Origin: Zygnema cylindricum
Lineage: Eukaryota > Streptophyta > Zygnematophyceae > Zygnematales > Zygnemataceae
Length of the DNA: 64,000 bases
Assembly: GCA_037447655.1 (NCBI GenBank)
Contig: JBBHKE010002584.1
Location: forward strand, 308,464 to 372,463
Direction of reading: 5' to 3'
The number at the start of each line of letters is the position of its first letter. Position 1 is the first letter of the stretch. Positions 42,974 through 55,400 of this stretch are shown one piece after another. Under the pieces are notes generated by a model that was given only the letters and a program-made list of their open reading frames with translations, searched no databases and was not told the origin of the DNA. A program made the position numbers and the translations under genes.

Positions 42974-44385
42974 AATATACTATAATTATACATGCAAATC
43001 GTATCTCGAAGGGAGGACATCGTTACGACACGATACGTAACGCAACAGTATGTTCAACACTAATATCGTAAAAAATTCCGTACGTTCTGGTTGACTTTTT
43101 CGCACAAACTTTTAAAATCTCGCGAATTTTGGCGCCACTTTAGAAGCAAGATTGGCTATTGTAAATTTGTAACGATATCAGTTGCAATTCCCCCAGGGCA
43201 AAATCCACCCCGCAAAAACCGTACCTGAAAAGTTGCGGGCTTTATTCATAAGGTACAGTACTGTACTGTACTGTACTATAGTGGTTTCATTGGCTCATAA
43301 AATGCCAAAAAAATCACTTTTTGACAAACTTCGATGAACCGCAAAAAAACAACCTCAAAATCTGAATGAGTGGCTTAGCCGCGGAAAATCTGGTAAACCT
43401 GTTATTTATGTACGCGTGTCGTTTTTAGTAGAGAATAATAATAGCAGGATAGAGAAAAACTGCCCGTGAAACTTTTTTGGATTTTTTATTGAAGTTACAA
43501 TACCGAGACCGATTCGTCAAATTTGGGCCGATTCCCTGAAAAAAAAGTTGTGACGTGTGAGAAAATCGCCGAAAAAAACATTTATTGTCACATATCTTTG
43601 TCCTACCCGTTTTTTTTCCCATTTTGCTTGTAATTGCCACACGATTCTAAAAATAAATAAATAAAAAATGGCCAAAATAATGACCCGGAACTTGCTACGC
43701 ACCATCCTTTTTGGATCGTAGCTCAATAAATGAGATTTTTGGCGTTTTATGAACCATTGGAGACCAGGTTCGGAAGACATTACCGAACCACATCAGCCAA
43801 TGACCACGCGACAAAAGAGACACCTGTCAGAAATCTTTACCAAATTGTACACCTAACGATTTATGTACAAAAAATAAAATTTCTGCGGTCCACTCCCGCT
43901 TTTGTAATCTGAACTGCAGGTGACAGCTCAGACACGACAAAAATGGCCATATACGAAATCCGTACATTTTGTCGCTTAGCTTAGTAAACAGGTTTTTGAT
44001 AATACCGAAAGTAGAAGGTCCTAAATTTTGGATTTAAGTCACTTAATGATATAGGACATAGGGAAATAGATTCGTAGAATCTATTTTTGTCGCATTTGCG
44101 TTGTCTGTCGTTTGAAGACCTCGAAACGTTGTCCACTAAAAAACAAAAAAAAGAGGTAAAAAAATAAAAATAAAACACAAATTTCTCATGTCATATCGGT
44201 TACAAAAGATATGATCGTATCAAAAAATACGTTTTGATAGGTCGATTGTGCAATGGTCATAAATGCAGCCAAAATTTGTCTCAAAAAATAGTGTTGATGA
44301 CTGGACCACAATGATTGATAAAACCACGCCACGTGGAAGTTTGACCTTGCCCTTCCAAAAGAAAGTAGAGCCGGCGACCTCGGAA
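42974..44385. other. Intergenic stretch, no gene recognised
   Basis: Contains a TACTG-repeat block at 43253-43276 and several TTGTCG-containing segments. No element ends or protein-like frames were found. Confidence 0.45.
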
Positions 44386-44680
44386 CAGAGGTCGCAAACG
44401 GTCAACCGAAACCGTGACCGACCGTTAACCGACCGCCCGCGCCGGATCCGGAACGGATACGGTTGCCAAATTTTGGGGGTCGGGCGGTTACGGTCGGTTG
44501 ATTCACTCAGGAAAAAAAAACGGCCGGTTACAGTCGGTCAACCAAAAAACAAAAAAAAATTGAATATTTTGTACTGTCCCTATAATCCAACATTTTTGTA
44601 CTTTGTACTCTTTGGCATCGTGGAAGTACGTGACATCATGATTAGCGTCGCAAATCTGACACGGTACTGTAGTAAGCTAT
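44386..44680 (-). repeat. Dispersed repeat, hAT-like terminus (copy 2)
   Basis: It begins CAGAGGTCGCAAACGGTC on plus, the same terminus as the complete element at 2232-2648, and aligns in reverse with 1803-2090 through GTACGTGACATCATGATTAG and beyond. It lacks the 15-bp minisatellite. Its other terminus was not identified. Confidence 0.65.
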
Positions 44681-44800
44681 TTATTTCGCAAAACCCTTCA
44701 AAACCTTGAAAAACCCGCAAACTTTCAAACACCGAGAATCGACCCAAAAAATGCCCGGAAAATAACGCCCCCATTTGATATTAACGTTGAATTCAAATTA

Positions 44801-45417
44801 CACCGCGAATCGTAATTAGAGTAAATTACTCTAATTCGGTCGCTCGAAATTTCGACTCTATGACATCAAATAGAGTAAAAGATTCTATTTTTTTCATTAT
44901 TCTAATTTAGGTAAGTTTAATTAGCGTAACAGAATTGTAATATAGGTTCTTTTTAAATAGTGTGGAGTACGGACGAAGTTCGACCGTGCAAAACTGTACT
45001 TTTTTAAGTAAAAAAGTACAAATAATGATTTAATACAATCGCGCTCGCACGTGAAATCGGACTAAGCGAAAAATTAATCACATCAAAAAAAAAGCCGTTC
45101 GCATAACTCTCGTCCGTCGACAGCATCGTCGTCAGTGTGAACATTAACTGACATTCAGCGCGACAAATAATACTAGCGTCATAATGACGTCAAAACTATA
45201 CGGACTGACAGATTTTGTACGCCTACGTAATTTAGTGTTTATAATTTCAGCGCGGATATTTATCGCCGACATAACCCAATATAGAGTACTTCAATAAATT
45301 AGAGTAAACTTCGACTGTGAAAAAGGTCTGTCACATAAAATAGAGTCCAATACTCTAATTGTTCTTTTTGGTTTTTTTACTCTAATTTTTTCATTACTCT
45401 AATTACGATTCGCGGTG
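44801..45417. mobile_element. TA-target MITE, complete, 617 bp
   Basis: It begins CACCGCGAATCGTAATTAGAGTAA and ends with the inverted TACTCTAATTACGATTCGCGGTG, with TA on both sides. It is the largest complete member and the sister of the fragment at 11855-12130. It carries TTTAAATAGTGTGG at about 44952 and one TGACGTCA at about 45184. No reading frame. Confidence 0.9.
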
Positions 45418-45419
45418 TA

Positions 45420-46609
45420 GTGTATCGTGTTTTGAACGCTATCTTGTATATAGGTGTCCCCGATAAAACATATTAACATTAAATTTGGCAATTAACGCAA
45501 ATTTGTGTCTTTACTTTGTAACTTATACCCTAACTTGCAATATATATAATTTCAAGTGTAAATAAGCTTACCTTGGAGCATCTCATGGGAGACTTACTTG
45601 TGGGGTGTGGAAATAGTACGAAACATACACAATAGAGTCAATTTTATCAGCATTTTAAGTTATTTTATGGTTTAAATCGAGTAATGTTCATGCTATTTTC
45701 GACGACTAAAACCTATTGAAAGTTAACTTACATATGAAACCCACTTAACAATATGAAAATGAGATGTCTCGTGGGCATTATGTATAGAAGCAGACTTCTC
45801 GCACATAACGTTAATATCTATGAACATAATATAAAATGGGAATCACTCAACGAAAAGTTTTCCTCATAGTGTTAGTTATAGTTAGAAATTAATCAATATA
45901 GGTTGAAACTAATCAGCACTGAATTATGTTTTTGGGCAAAAAAACACCGTGACAAAATTAGTGTTGTTAAAACTAATAACGATAGGAACGGTAGTGTTAC
46001 CTACCATAATCGTATGAATCATTTCTCATATGACATAACAACAAATGTGTTAGGGTTTGTTTTGTATGCAAATACATCAGTTTATCGATGCACCAATGCG
46101 AGCAAATCCATCTCGAATACATGGGTTGGAGGTGCTACTAGGTCTCGCCACAGGAAGAAAGACAAAGGAACAAAAAAGTGAACAATGAAGTTTTCTTCGC
46201 GGAATTGAGGTAAGGAGAAGGTCTTAGAGTCTAGATCAAGACTTGGTGCCTGGTTTTGAAAATCAGTGAGAGGGACAAGCCCACAAAATTTTGAAGGGAA
46301 GCCAAAGTGCAAAAGTATTTGAGGTTCTTAGTTCATATGAGAGACTAAACACAAAGGAGACCTATAACATAATATTGGAGGGGAGAGAAGAGTCTTCTTA
46401 TTTTGAGGATTTGAAGCCTACCTGGATGGTGAATATAAAAAAGTTTCCCACCCAACGGTCAGGTCGCGAACTCAAAAGCAATCCGATGAAAATCCCTCTT
46501 CGAATTAGGAAATTAATAAAATGAAGGGAATGGCCAAGGTTTGTATAAAATATATTGGAAATGAAGATGAGGAAATTATGTGAACTCCATAGTTCTACAC
46601 AATGAGTAG
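45420..46609. other. Intergenic stretch, no gene recognised
   Basis: AT-rich. A 77-codon plus-strand frame at 46291-46524 has no recognisable domain and may be transposon debris next to the LTR fragment that follows. Confidence 0.45.
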
Positions 46610-46880
46610 CTTAAAGAAAGCCTCTAGGATAACCTTGACCCACTATAGTTCATTAAGGAATATCTGCCACCTAAGCAGGCAAAAATTGTGACCGTCTTTA
46701 CTTATGTGAGGACAAGACTCCCTTGAGTCGAACACAAAAAGAATCTCCAAATTTGCTCCCCAGAGGAATTATTTTTGGTTGATCAAAGAAAAAAGATTTA
46801 TAAAAAGGGGAGAGAGGGGCTTCTAAAAAACTATAAGTCTAAACTACTTAGGGTATGTCCCCATGTACTTGTAACTTAGC
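46610..46880 (-). repeat. Diverged copia LTR fragment
   Basis: Segments such as GCCTCTAGGATAACC, GAGTCGAACACAAAAAGAATC and AATTTGCTCCCC match the 3' part of the copia LTRs at 47137 and 51341 in the same orientation, with many differences. Confidence 0.6.
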
Positions 46881-47136
46881 AAACTTCCTTTGTATTTTAG
46901 CGAGGATCCGCCGGACCCGGTTTTGAAGCGTCCCTATGTCTGTAAGGACGAAATCGTAACTTACGCTTGTGACGATTGTATACGTCGACAATACATGTGA
47001 TTGTTGTCAGCGTCTACAATTTGTGGTCGCACGTTATTTTTTGGAACTGCTTGTGACGTCGCATGTCTTACCGTGACATTGTAGACATACCGCCTTCCAG
47101 CCTGTACCGTTTCACAGTTGAAGACGAGGCGCTTTG

Positions 47137-49201
47137 TGAAACTCTGAGACCTCCATAAGTCCTCAAAGTGGACAGCTTCCAAGAAGCCTCTAGGATAACC
47201 CTGACCCCTTTGTGTTTCAGCAAAAATAACTGCCACCCTGGCACACAATAACTCAGACCAACTTCACCCTTGTGAAGGCAAGACTCCCCTGAGTCGATAA
47301 CAAAAAGAATCTCTAAATTTGCTCCCCTGAGCAGTAAGTTATGGAGGGTCAAAGTTGACCTTTTGTTCAGAAGCTTTGTGGGTGAGAGGGTCCTATCTCC
47401 TAATTTTTCTAAGTCCTATCTCTCTCACAGACTCTATCTACTGATGTACGGAACCAATCACCCAATGAGAGGACTGTAAAGTACCGTGAGCTATGTACAA
47501 AATTTACTAGCCGCCACAGGAATTGTACGGCAAATATACGTCACCACTAAAGACGGTGTACCTTCCACGTTTGACGCCATGGATTTGTCTTGTCCTCCTC
47601 TACTGTCCTATGGCGAAATGCCACGTGTCAATTGTTGTTTTGAAAAGTTTGTTTCGTGCGTACGCGACAGTTCGTGCGCTATGGAATTTAATGTGGAGGT
47701 TCGAATGGATTCATGGATTGGGGGAGCGAACGAACGGATAAAACTTAAGTAATGTAAAAGACTCACTGAGTGGCGTGTACAAGCATTGACAAATGGACGG
47801 CGGATCGCGAAGCGATCCGATGTGGAATAAACGAAATATTGAAACAAGCACCGCCGTTACTGCGCAGTTGCGACGCAGACAGGACAACGCAACTGCGGTT
47901 ATTTTGGATAGATATGCGCCGCCTGTACGGAGCAGCTGCGACGAAGACGAGTCAATGCAGCTGCGGTTACCTTGATATGATCCGCACGGACAAAGCAGCT
48001 GACGCAGCTGCGGATAATGTAACTAGTATAGATTTTGAGTAATGATATTTGTTTAGTGGTTACTTAGTGGTAGCTTGGTTTTTGACGTACGAAGATTGTG
48101 GAGATGTCGGTGTAAATATTATGTACAACATAGGTTTGTCTTTTTGCTAATTAGTTATTAGTGTAGATTTGTTCGGTCTGACATACCTCGAACTATTCGG
48201 GTATACTTAGAATATTTTAGGTAGATGGTAGATACCCTACGGCTGGTATGCCTCCGTACATTCAATAGTGAACTCTCTGAGTATAACTTGTAGGACTTAG
48301 AATATTTTGATCATCACAGTCAAGTTTATCAAAGCAATGGCAGATTGTTTTCTGCATCTTTGACTTGTTGGTGTGATCACTTTGTTTGGTGATTTCATGT
48401 GAAACTTTGTGGGGTTATTTTATGATATAGAATCTATATGTGTGTGAAGTTTAATTGTATTCCAGTATCTCTGTAAGATTCTGTGAGCAGTCAAATTGGT
48501 TAGTTTGTAGAGCTATCAGCTATTTTTGTGAAACTATGGAGTTTATATCTTCTAAATGCCTTGGTGGATTTGGCTATAACTTTGGGAGATTACAGTGTAT
48601 ATCGTATACTGCATATTTCTGCAGTTTGAGGTGATTCCGTTAATATTGGAGTAATCTGTGCTGTCTGAAACATAGCTGTTTGAGGGGTAGTCCGTGGGGC
48701 TTCCGAGTGTAGTCCATGGCATAAATAGGCTATGGACAACATCAATTTGTGACTATTTTGGTGTAATACGCCAAAAGGGCCATACCGCGCTGTCAGCGCT
48801 CACGGGAAACGTGCGCTCCAATATTTTCCTGAAATGTCGTCGGTCCGAAGAATGTTATTTGTGGCCGTCGTACTCCGTCGGTTCTATGTTCACCAATTTC
48901 TTAAATGTCGTTAAATGAATTATAGCCTTGCGAACTGTTTAAGAATTTATCGAACCCTATATCCGCAATGATTCTTCTACGACTTAGCAGAGAAGTCGGA
49001 CGACTATGCTAGAATCCGTAGGACCTGGGATCAAATCTAGGTCGGGTCATCCTTTTTGTTGTGGTCCATGCTATCTATCTCTGTCTCCTTAGCTATGGCT
49101 GTCATGGACAACCATGGTTTCCCTTCACCTATGGCTTTTATTGTGTCTTTTCCCTGAGAACTACAAGTAGGATAGGAATTCCCTTTTTCTTGTTTTCAAC
49201 A
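47137..49201 (-). repeat. Copia LTR, minus orientation, probably expanded
   Basis: 47137-47460 is close to the 3' LTR of copia element 2 (TGAAACTCTGAGACCTCC onward). The opposite end at 49201 fits an LTR start on minus (TGTTGAAAACAAG after GAGGAGGAT), with an ATGGCTGTCATGG-like segment in the expected place and a tRNA-like segment at about 48970-49050. The total of over 2 kb is longer than other family members, so an insertion around 48050-48950 or two separate fragments are possible. No internal coding region is attached. Confidence 0.4.
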
Positions 49202-50712
49202 TCCTCCTCGCATTTTAAAACGGTGCAACAAGAGATTTTGATTAAAAGTTAAGTGGAGTTAGAAGGGACCCCAAGTCCCATCGGATAGAAAAGAGGGATA
49301 ATCGGAAGGCAAGATTGAACCATAGGCATGAAGGCTTTGAGAAACTCAAATGGCCAAGACTAAGAGTTAACCAAAGAGACAACACGATGGCGTTAATCTT
49401 GAAAGGGAAACGACAAATACAAAAATCATCCGAGACAAGTTTCTTTCCAAAAAGGTTTCAAAATGGAATTTTAAAAAGCTCAAGAAATGCGCCAAACTGA
49501 AAAGAGAGAGAATGATAAATTGCGGAAGTAAAGGAGGCGAAAGAGGAGCAAGCAACAACATGAATAACTTCACGAGTCTTAACTATTGATTTTAGAGCCC
49601 CCTTGACAATTTAGACCACTGAATCAATAGTTACTGAAAAGGGAGAGAAACTCGAGGCGTGGTGTCAAAAGGGATGCAAGTTGAAGAACTAAGGTGTGAT
49701 GTTCAAAGACGGCGGTATAAGGGATTTAATTGGATGCAAAGTGTTTATAAGGTGAACAATGTGCGACGATTTTAGAGTAAAGAATGAAACATGGACTCCA
49801 TGTCGGTGGAAGAACATGGAATGTTAAGGCCCGTCTTCAGTCGCATGGATGGGAAACACGAAGGTTTTGTTGCAATAAAAGAGCCAAAATGTCGCCCTTC
49901 GAGAGCCATTGATACTAGAAGTGGATGAATAAGACCAAGTGCGGGCTAACTACAAAGTGAAGCAAAAAATGAAGTTAATACGAATGAATTTGGTATGTTC
50001 AATTTCTCATAAGCTGGATTTTGTGGAGAAGAGATAACGCCTAACCTATGGTTAGAGAAATTTCAGAACCCTTGGGTGGGAACCTAGAGAGAAAATGATT
50101 ACATCTCACACACAAGAGGGAGAAACTAAAGCCTCAAAAGAGAAGAGTATCAATCCTCGAGGAGAACGAAAAATTGATTGCTACCGAAGGCTATCATATA
50201 ACATATAAGTTAAACCATTTATCCTAGGGTGGAATTAAGAGACCGAAGGGCCCATAAATTGATGGTGCCTTACATGGTTGGATTAGGTGATGAGTTTGAG
50301 AGTGAAGTAGAGGAATGACACACAAAATTTGTTACCAATGCTAGAAACCAACTTGCCACACTAAGAAAACATAGATCAATTAGCGATAATCTGTATGCTA
50401 CAAAAAAAATGTATCTCGGGTGGCACCTCAACAAGCTGGTAATGACATTACAAATAAACACAATTTGGTTGTGCAAAGGTTAGAAGATGAGAAATATGAG
50501 GAAGGGAAAGCAAACGCGAGCTCTAAAGAGATAGCCTTTTGTAGCACAACTTGGACGCAAGAAGTGGATGTAAAGGTATGAAATTCACAAGGGCCACAAG
50601 GAAATAAAAACGAGGAGGGGAAATCATGAAACATACTTTGATTTTGGGAAACAAAAATCCACCAAAAATGACAGATTATCACGCCTACACCAGTTGGAAG
50701 AATGCAATTCTC
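49202..50712. other. Unassigned stretch
   Basis: Moderately purine-rich on plus, without a recognised domain, element end or RNA-like structure. It may be old transposon sequence. Confidence 0.4.
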
Positions 50713-50878
50713 TTAAACTATTAGACGTGATAGCCTAAGTTGCAGTTGTCTTAAACTATTAGACGTGATAGCCTAAGTTAGAGACAGTCCAATACCTATA
50801 TTACCTATGTTAGTAGAGTCCAACACCTATATTACCTATGTTAGTGGAGTCCAACACCTATATTACCTATGTTAGTGG
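50713..50878 (+). repeat. Two adjacent tandem arrays (38 bp x 2, 31 bp x 3)
   Basis: A unit starting TTAAACTATTAGACGTGATA repeats at 50713 and 50751. Directly after it AGTCCAACACCTATATTACC repeats at 50786, 50817 and 50848 with a 31-bp period and almost no differences. Confidence 0.9.
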
Positions 50879-50903
50879 ACTCAGGGTGTTGTGTGCATGG
50901 CAT

Positions 50904-51191
50904 AACGAGGATGTAAAGGTTTCCATTATAAAGAATGCCACCATTCAATAAGATGAGTTAGGACGAATAGGAGGTAACGAGGATCGAGAGGTTTCCATTT
51001 TAAGGACCGCCACCATTCAATGAGATGAGTTAGGACAAATGGGAGGTAACGAGGACGGAAAGGTTTCCATTGTAAGGATTGCCACCATTCAATAAATTGA
51101 GTTAAGACGAATATGAGGTAATGAGGATGAAAAGGTTCCTATTATAAAGACCGCCACCGTTCAATAAGTTGAGTTAGGACGAATGGGAGGT
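50904..51191 (+). repeat. 72-bp tandem array, four units
   Basis: Units starting AACGAGG or AATGAGG begin at 50904, 50976, 51048 and 51120. Each holds AGGTTTCCATT, GCCACCATTCAATA and GAGTTAGGACGAAT-type words. The units have diverged by point changes, so the array is older than the 31-bp one. Confidence 0.9.
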
Positions 51192-51340
51192 GGTGAAAGA
51201 CACAAGATCCACTCGACTTCCCCAATAATTATTGGAACATGACACGGAAATTTTGTGTAAAGCCCTTTAGGGTTTGGCCTATGAGGATTTCCATAAGGGA
51301 ATTAGAATATGAGCGTTGGCTGGCCAAATGACGATGAAAG

Positions 51341-52404
51341 TGAAACTCTGAGACCTCCATAAGTCCTCAGAGTGGACAGCTTCCAAGAAGCCTCTAGGAT
51401 AACCCTGACCCCTTTGTGTTTCAGCAAGAACAACGGCCACCCTGGAAGAAAAAAACTCTGACCAACTTCACCCCTGTGAAGGCAAGACTCCCTGTGTCGA
51501 TAGCAAAAAGAATCTATGAATTTTCTCCCTTGAGCAGTAAGTTATGGAGGGTCAAAGTTGACCTTTTGTACAAAAGCTCTCTGGGAGAGAGGGTCATATC
51601 TTCTAATTTTTCTAAGTCCTATCTCTCTCACAGACTCTATTTACTGATGTACGGAGCCAATCAGATTTCAGTTTCATACACAAAAGTACAGCGGTGTACT
51701 TTATGTACGGCCATTGTACGACATGGCCTAAATGTCGACACGTGGTATGTCCGGATTCACTCCCTTAATCCTCGGAGATGAAGCGATCCAATGTCATTCC
51801 GCCACGTGTCATCCGATGTGGCGATGACCAAAAACCGTCAAAATCCCTTTTCGCGATCTCGGCGTTTAATTCCGGCTTTCCGATTAAATTCACATTTAAT
51901 CGTAGCCGTAATAAATACATGCGCGGTATTTGTTTCGCTAAAGAAATAAATGCGCGGTATTCGTTTCTTATTCGTACCGTAATCCGTACTTTTACATTAC
52001 TGGATCTATGTCTCCCGTAAAACTATTTTAGGTAAATGAATAATCCTATGTGTTAATGTTTAATTATATATCAAACCCTATAGTACATAACACTAGGTCT
52101 AGACTTAAAGGATAAGGCTACCGGCTACTGGCAACTCACCATCTGGCTGGTACCAGGATCAAATCCTGGAGGCATCACATATTATTTTAGTAAATAAACA
52201 CCTAATGGTAAATATACTAATATTTATATCCTGTAAACCTCTAGATAGCCTAGGTAGCCATGTCTCTAGCTTTTTCTCCAATTTCTCAGTGACTGCGACA
52301 AGTTTGAGAGTTGGAGAGAGAAGTTAGAGGTAGACTGCCTCGGCTTATTTCTATATTTATATTTAGACCTAGAAAATACTTTAAAATGACCATTAATTTA
52401 TACC
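51341..52404 (-). repeat. 3' LTR of copia element 2
   Basis: It lies between TGAAACTCTGAGACC at its outer end and the polypurine tract (AAAATAAGGGGAG on minus, 52405-52417). It is the fullest LTR of this subfamily at 1064 bp. It includes a tRNA-like segment at 52103-52175 and a CTCTCTCACAG block near the TATA region. The start on minus is GG where TG is expected, a point change. Confidence 0.82.
52103..52175 (+). other. tRNA-like segment inside a copia LTR
   Basis: GGATAAGGCTACCGG followed about 30 bp later by CCAGGATCAAATCCTGG resembles a pol III A box and B box at tRNA spacing, with the B box flanked by a possible T-stem. It is antisense to LTR transcription. Related segments occur at the same LTR position at 14283-14360 and 59641-59705. 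It is not a functional tRNA as far as can be seen. Confidence 0.35.
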
Positions 52405-52417
52405 CTCCCCTTATTTT

Positions 52418-55400
52418 CTAGTCAATCTTTAATTTCAGACCATACTTCTCCTTGGAGAAAATTAGCTTAGGGAAAGGCACAGGTTTGGTCATCATATCTG
52501 CTACCATCTCGCTATCTGGTCGGTTCTCTAAACTGATTATTATGTTTTCTACTTCCTCTCTAACAAAGCTAAGTCTAATGTCTATGTGTTTGGCTTTAAA
52601 ATGATATTTAGGATTGGCAGATATAGCGATTGCTGCCTGATTATCACAAAAAATTTTTTGCAGACCACTCTTAAGGTGACCAAGCTCACCAAGCAAAGAC
52701 TTCACCCACATCATTTCTTTTACAGCAGAACAAGAGGCCATATACTGAGCCTCCATGGTGGACTGAGCAATAACTTTTTGCTGTTTGCTACTCCAACAGC
52801 AAGCCTCATCACCCACATATAATACATATCCAGAAGTGCATCTCCTCATCGGAGCATTACCATAACTGGCATCACTCCAAGTAGTGATGTCAATATTCTC
52901 CCCATCCAAATGCAACCATAGATCCCTAGTTCCTATCAAATATCAAAGGACTCTCTTAGCTGCCTCCCAATCCCTCTTAGTGGGAGCATTTAGACTTCTA
53001 CTCAGCACTCCTACAGCTGCAGGTAAATCCGGCCGGGTATAATTGATAAAATAGATTAGACTTCCCACTACTTGCCTGTAAGGAATAGTCTGCATGAACT
53101 TCTGTTGTTCAAGAGATAATTCCTCGTCTAAGACCATGACTCCTTCTTCCTCACTCCCCTCACTTCCCTTCTTCAACTCAATTGGAGTTGTACACCTATG
53201 AGCTTTATCCTCCTGAATTTTTTCATGCATGTTCCCTATTGCTTCCTTTTGAGTCAATGTTATAATCTTTCTTTTTCGATCTCTTTCTACTTGAATTCCC
53301 AAAACATATTTTGCTTCCCCCATATCGTTCATTTCAAATCTCCCCTTAAGATCGATTTTCAGTTTATTAGTTTTTTCCATTGATTTACTTAAAATAAACA
53401 AATCATCAATATAAATTGCAATAAATATAAAACCTTCCTCACCTTCGAAAACATAGATTGAGTGATCTAAGCTGATCCGGATATATCCCAGACCGGTAAG
53501 AAACTCATCAAGCTTCTTATTCCACTGTCGAGGCGCCTATTTCAAACCATAAATAGATTTAATCAGCCGGCATACCTTACTCTCCACTCCTTCCTCCACA
53601 AACCCTTCGGGTTGTCGCATGAAGACCTGATCTTCCAATTCTCTATGCAAAAAAGGCTTTCTTGATGTCCATCTGGTGCACTTCCTTCTCTTCCGCTGCT
53701 GCCAGACTGAGAAGTATGCGGACGGAGGGAAATTTGACGACCGGGGCAAAGGTTTCCTTGTAGTCAATTCCCTCGTTTTGTGTAAATCCCTTTGCCACTA
53801 ATCTGGCCTTGTAGCGCTCGATTGTGTTATCTGGGTTCAGTTTTAATTTGAAAACCCACTAACAACCGATTGTTTTTCGGTTAGGTGGACAATCCACCAG
53901 CTCCCAAGTATCGGCTGCCATAATTGAGGCCATCTCTTCATTGATGGCTGTCTTCCACCGATTTCTTTCTGGACAAGTCATCGCCTCTCCATAAGTCTGA
54001 GGTTCATCTTGATGAGATAGTTTTGTTACCTTGTTATTAACTTGTTTTTCTTGCAATCTTTTGCTACCTCTCCTCCCCCCTTCAAAATCTGAGGCCGGAA
54101 TAGATGGTTCTCATGGATTTTTTCGAACAATCTCGGCTTCTCCCTTTTCCCTTGATTTTGATTCAATTTCCACCACGTCATTCGCTTCGGGTAGAGTTGT
54201 CACTGGAGTTTCCACAGCCGAGTCCTTTTCGGTCTGATTTGTACTTGCAAGAATGTCATCTTCTCTAAAACCTGGATAGTTAGGAAGCTCTAAGTCATTG
54301 GAATTTTCTGACTCAAATCTGATTTTTACTGACTTTGTATATTTGAAGGGATCCACAGACTTTCTTTCATCCATAACTATTAGATGCTTTACTAAGATTA
54401 TATCTTCCCTTTTTAGACCATAAACTCTATATCCTCTAACATCCTCATCATATCCTAATAAGTATCCCGGTTTTCCTTTAGGATCTAGCTTCCAATTAGA
54501 CCGATCTGTATCTAGACTGAATACTCGACTGCCGAAAACCTTTAAGTGAGATATGTCTGGTTTCTAGACTGTCCATCTCTCATAAGGTGTTTGATCTTTT
54601 ATAGTTGAAGTAATAACTCTATTTTTGAGGTAATTAGCAGAGTTCATTACTTCTGCCCAAAACCTTTTTCCTATCTTCTTATCTGACAACATACTTCTAG
54701 CACTATCATTTAGTGTGTTATTTAACCTTTCAGCTACCCTATTCTTTTCTGGGTTTTTTGGAACTGTCTTTTGGTGTTGGACCCCATATTCCCTCAGAAA
54801 ATCCTCAAACCGGTTAGAAATATACTCTCCACCATTGTCACTCGTTATTCTCTTGATTGGAGTTTCATGGAGTTTTTCGCTCCATGCTCTATATTGTCTA
54901 AAACAATCCTGAGCTTCGGACTTGTTTTTCCAAAAATACAATCGAGAATACGGAGACCAATCATTAGTGATAGTCATTATAAATCTCTTCCCCCCCGGTG
55001 AGGGCACTTTAGTCGGTCCCCAAATATCTGTGTGTACTAGATCTAGAATTTTTTCTCCCTTATAGGTGGTTGTTTTAGGAAAGGGTAATCTGTGTGCTTT
55101 ACCTTGAGCACATCCACTACAATCACTTATATTATCATTCTCACTGAACTGAATCCCTTCCACCACTCCCATCTTTTTCATCTCTCTTAACTTATCTAGA
55201 TTCACATGCCCAAGCCTCTTATGCCACATCATAGTATCATGAACACCAGCATAATAAAGTTTCTTCGTTTCATTACTTAAAATCAGCTTAAACATCCCAT
55301 GGCTACCTTTCTCAGCAATGAAATAGACATCCTCCTCAAAACTAGCAGTAAGGACTCCTTCCCTAGTGCTAGTAAAAAAACCCTTATCATCTAATATAGA

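Noticed and set aside
47068-47352. Similar open frames beginning in LTRs at 47352, 56990 and (plus strand) 58222
   Set aside because: They resemble one another because the LTR DNA is related. They lie across LTR R/U5 sequence before the primer site and match no gag protein, so conservation of the frame reflects DNA homology.
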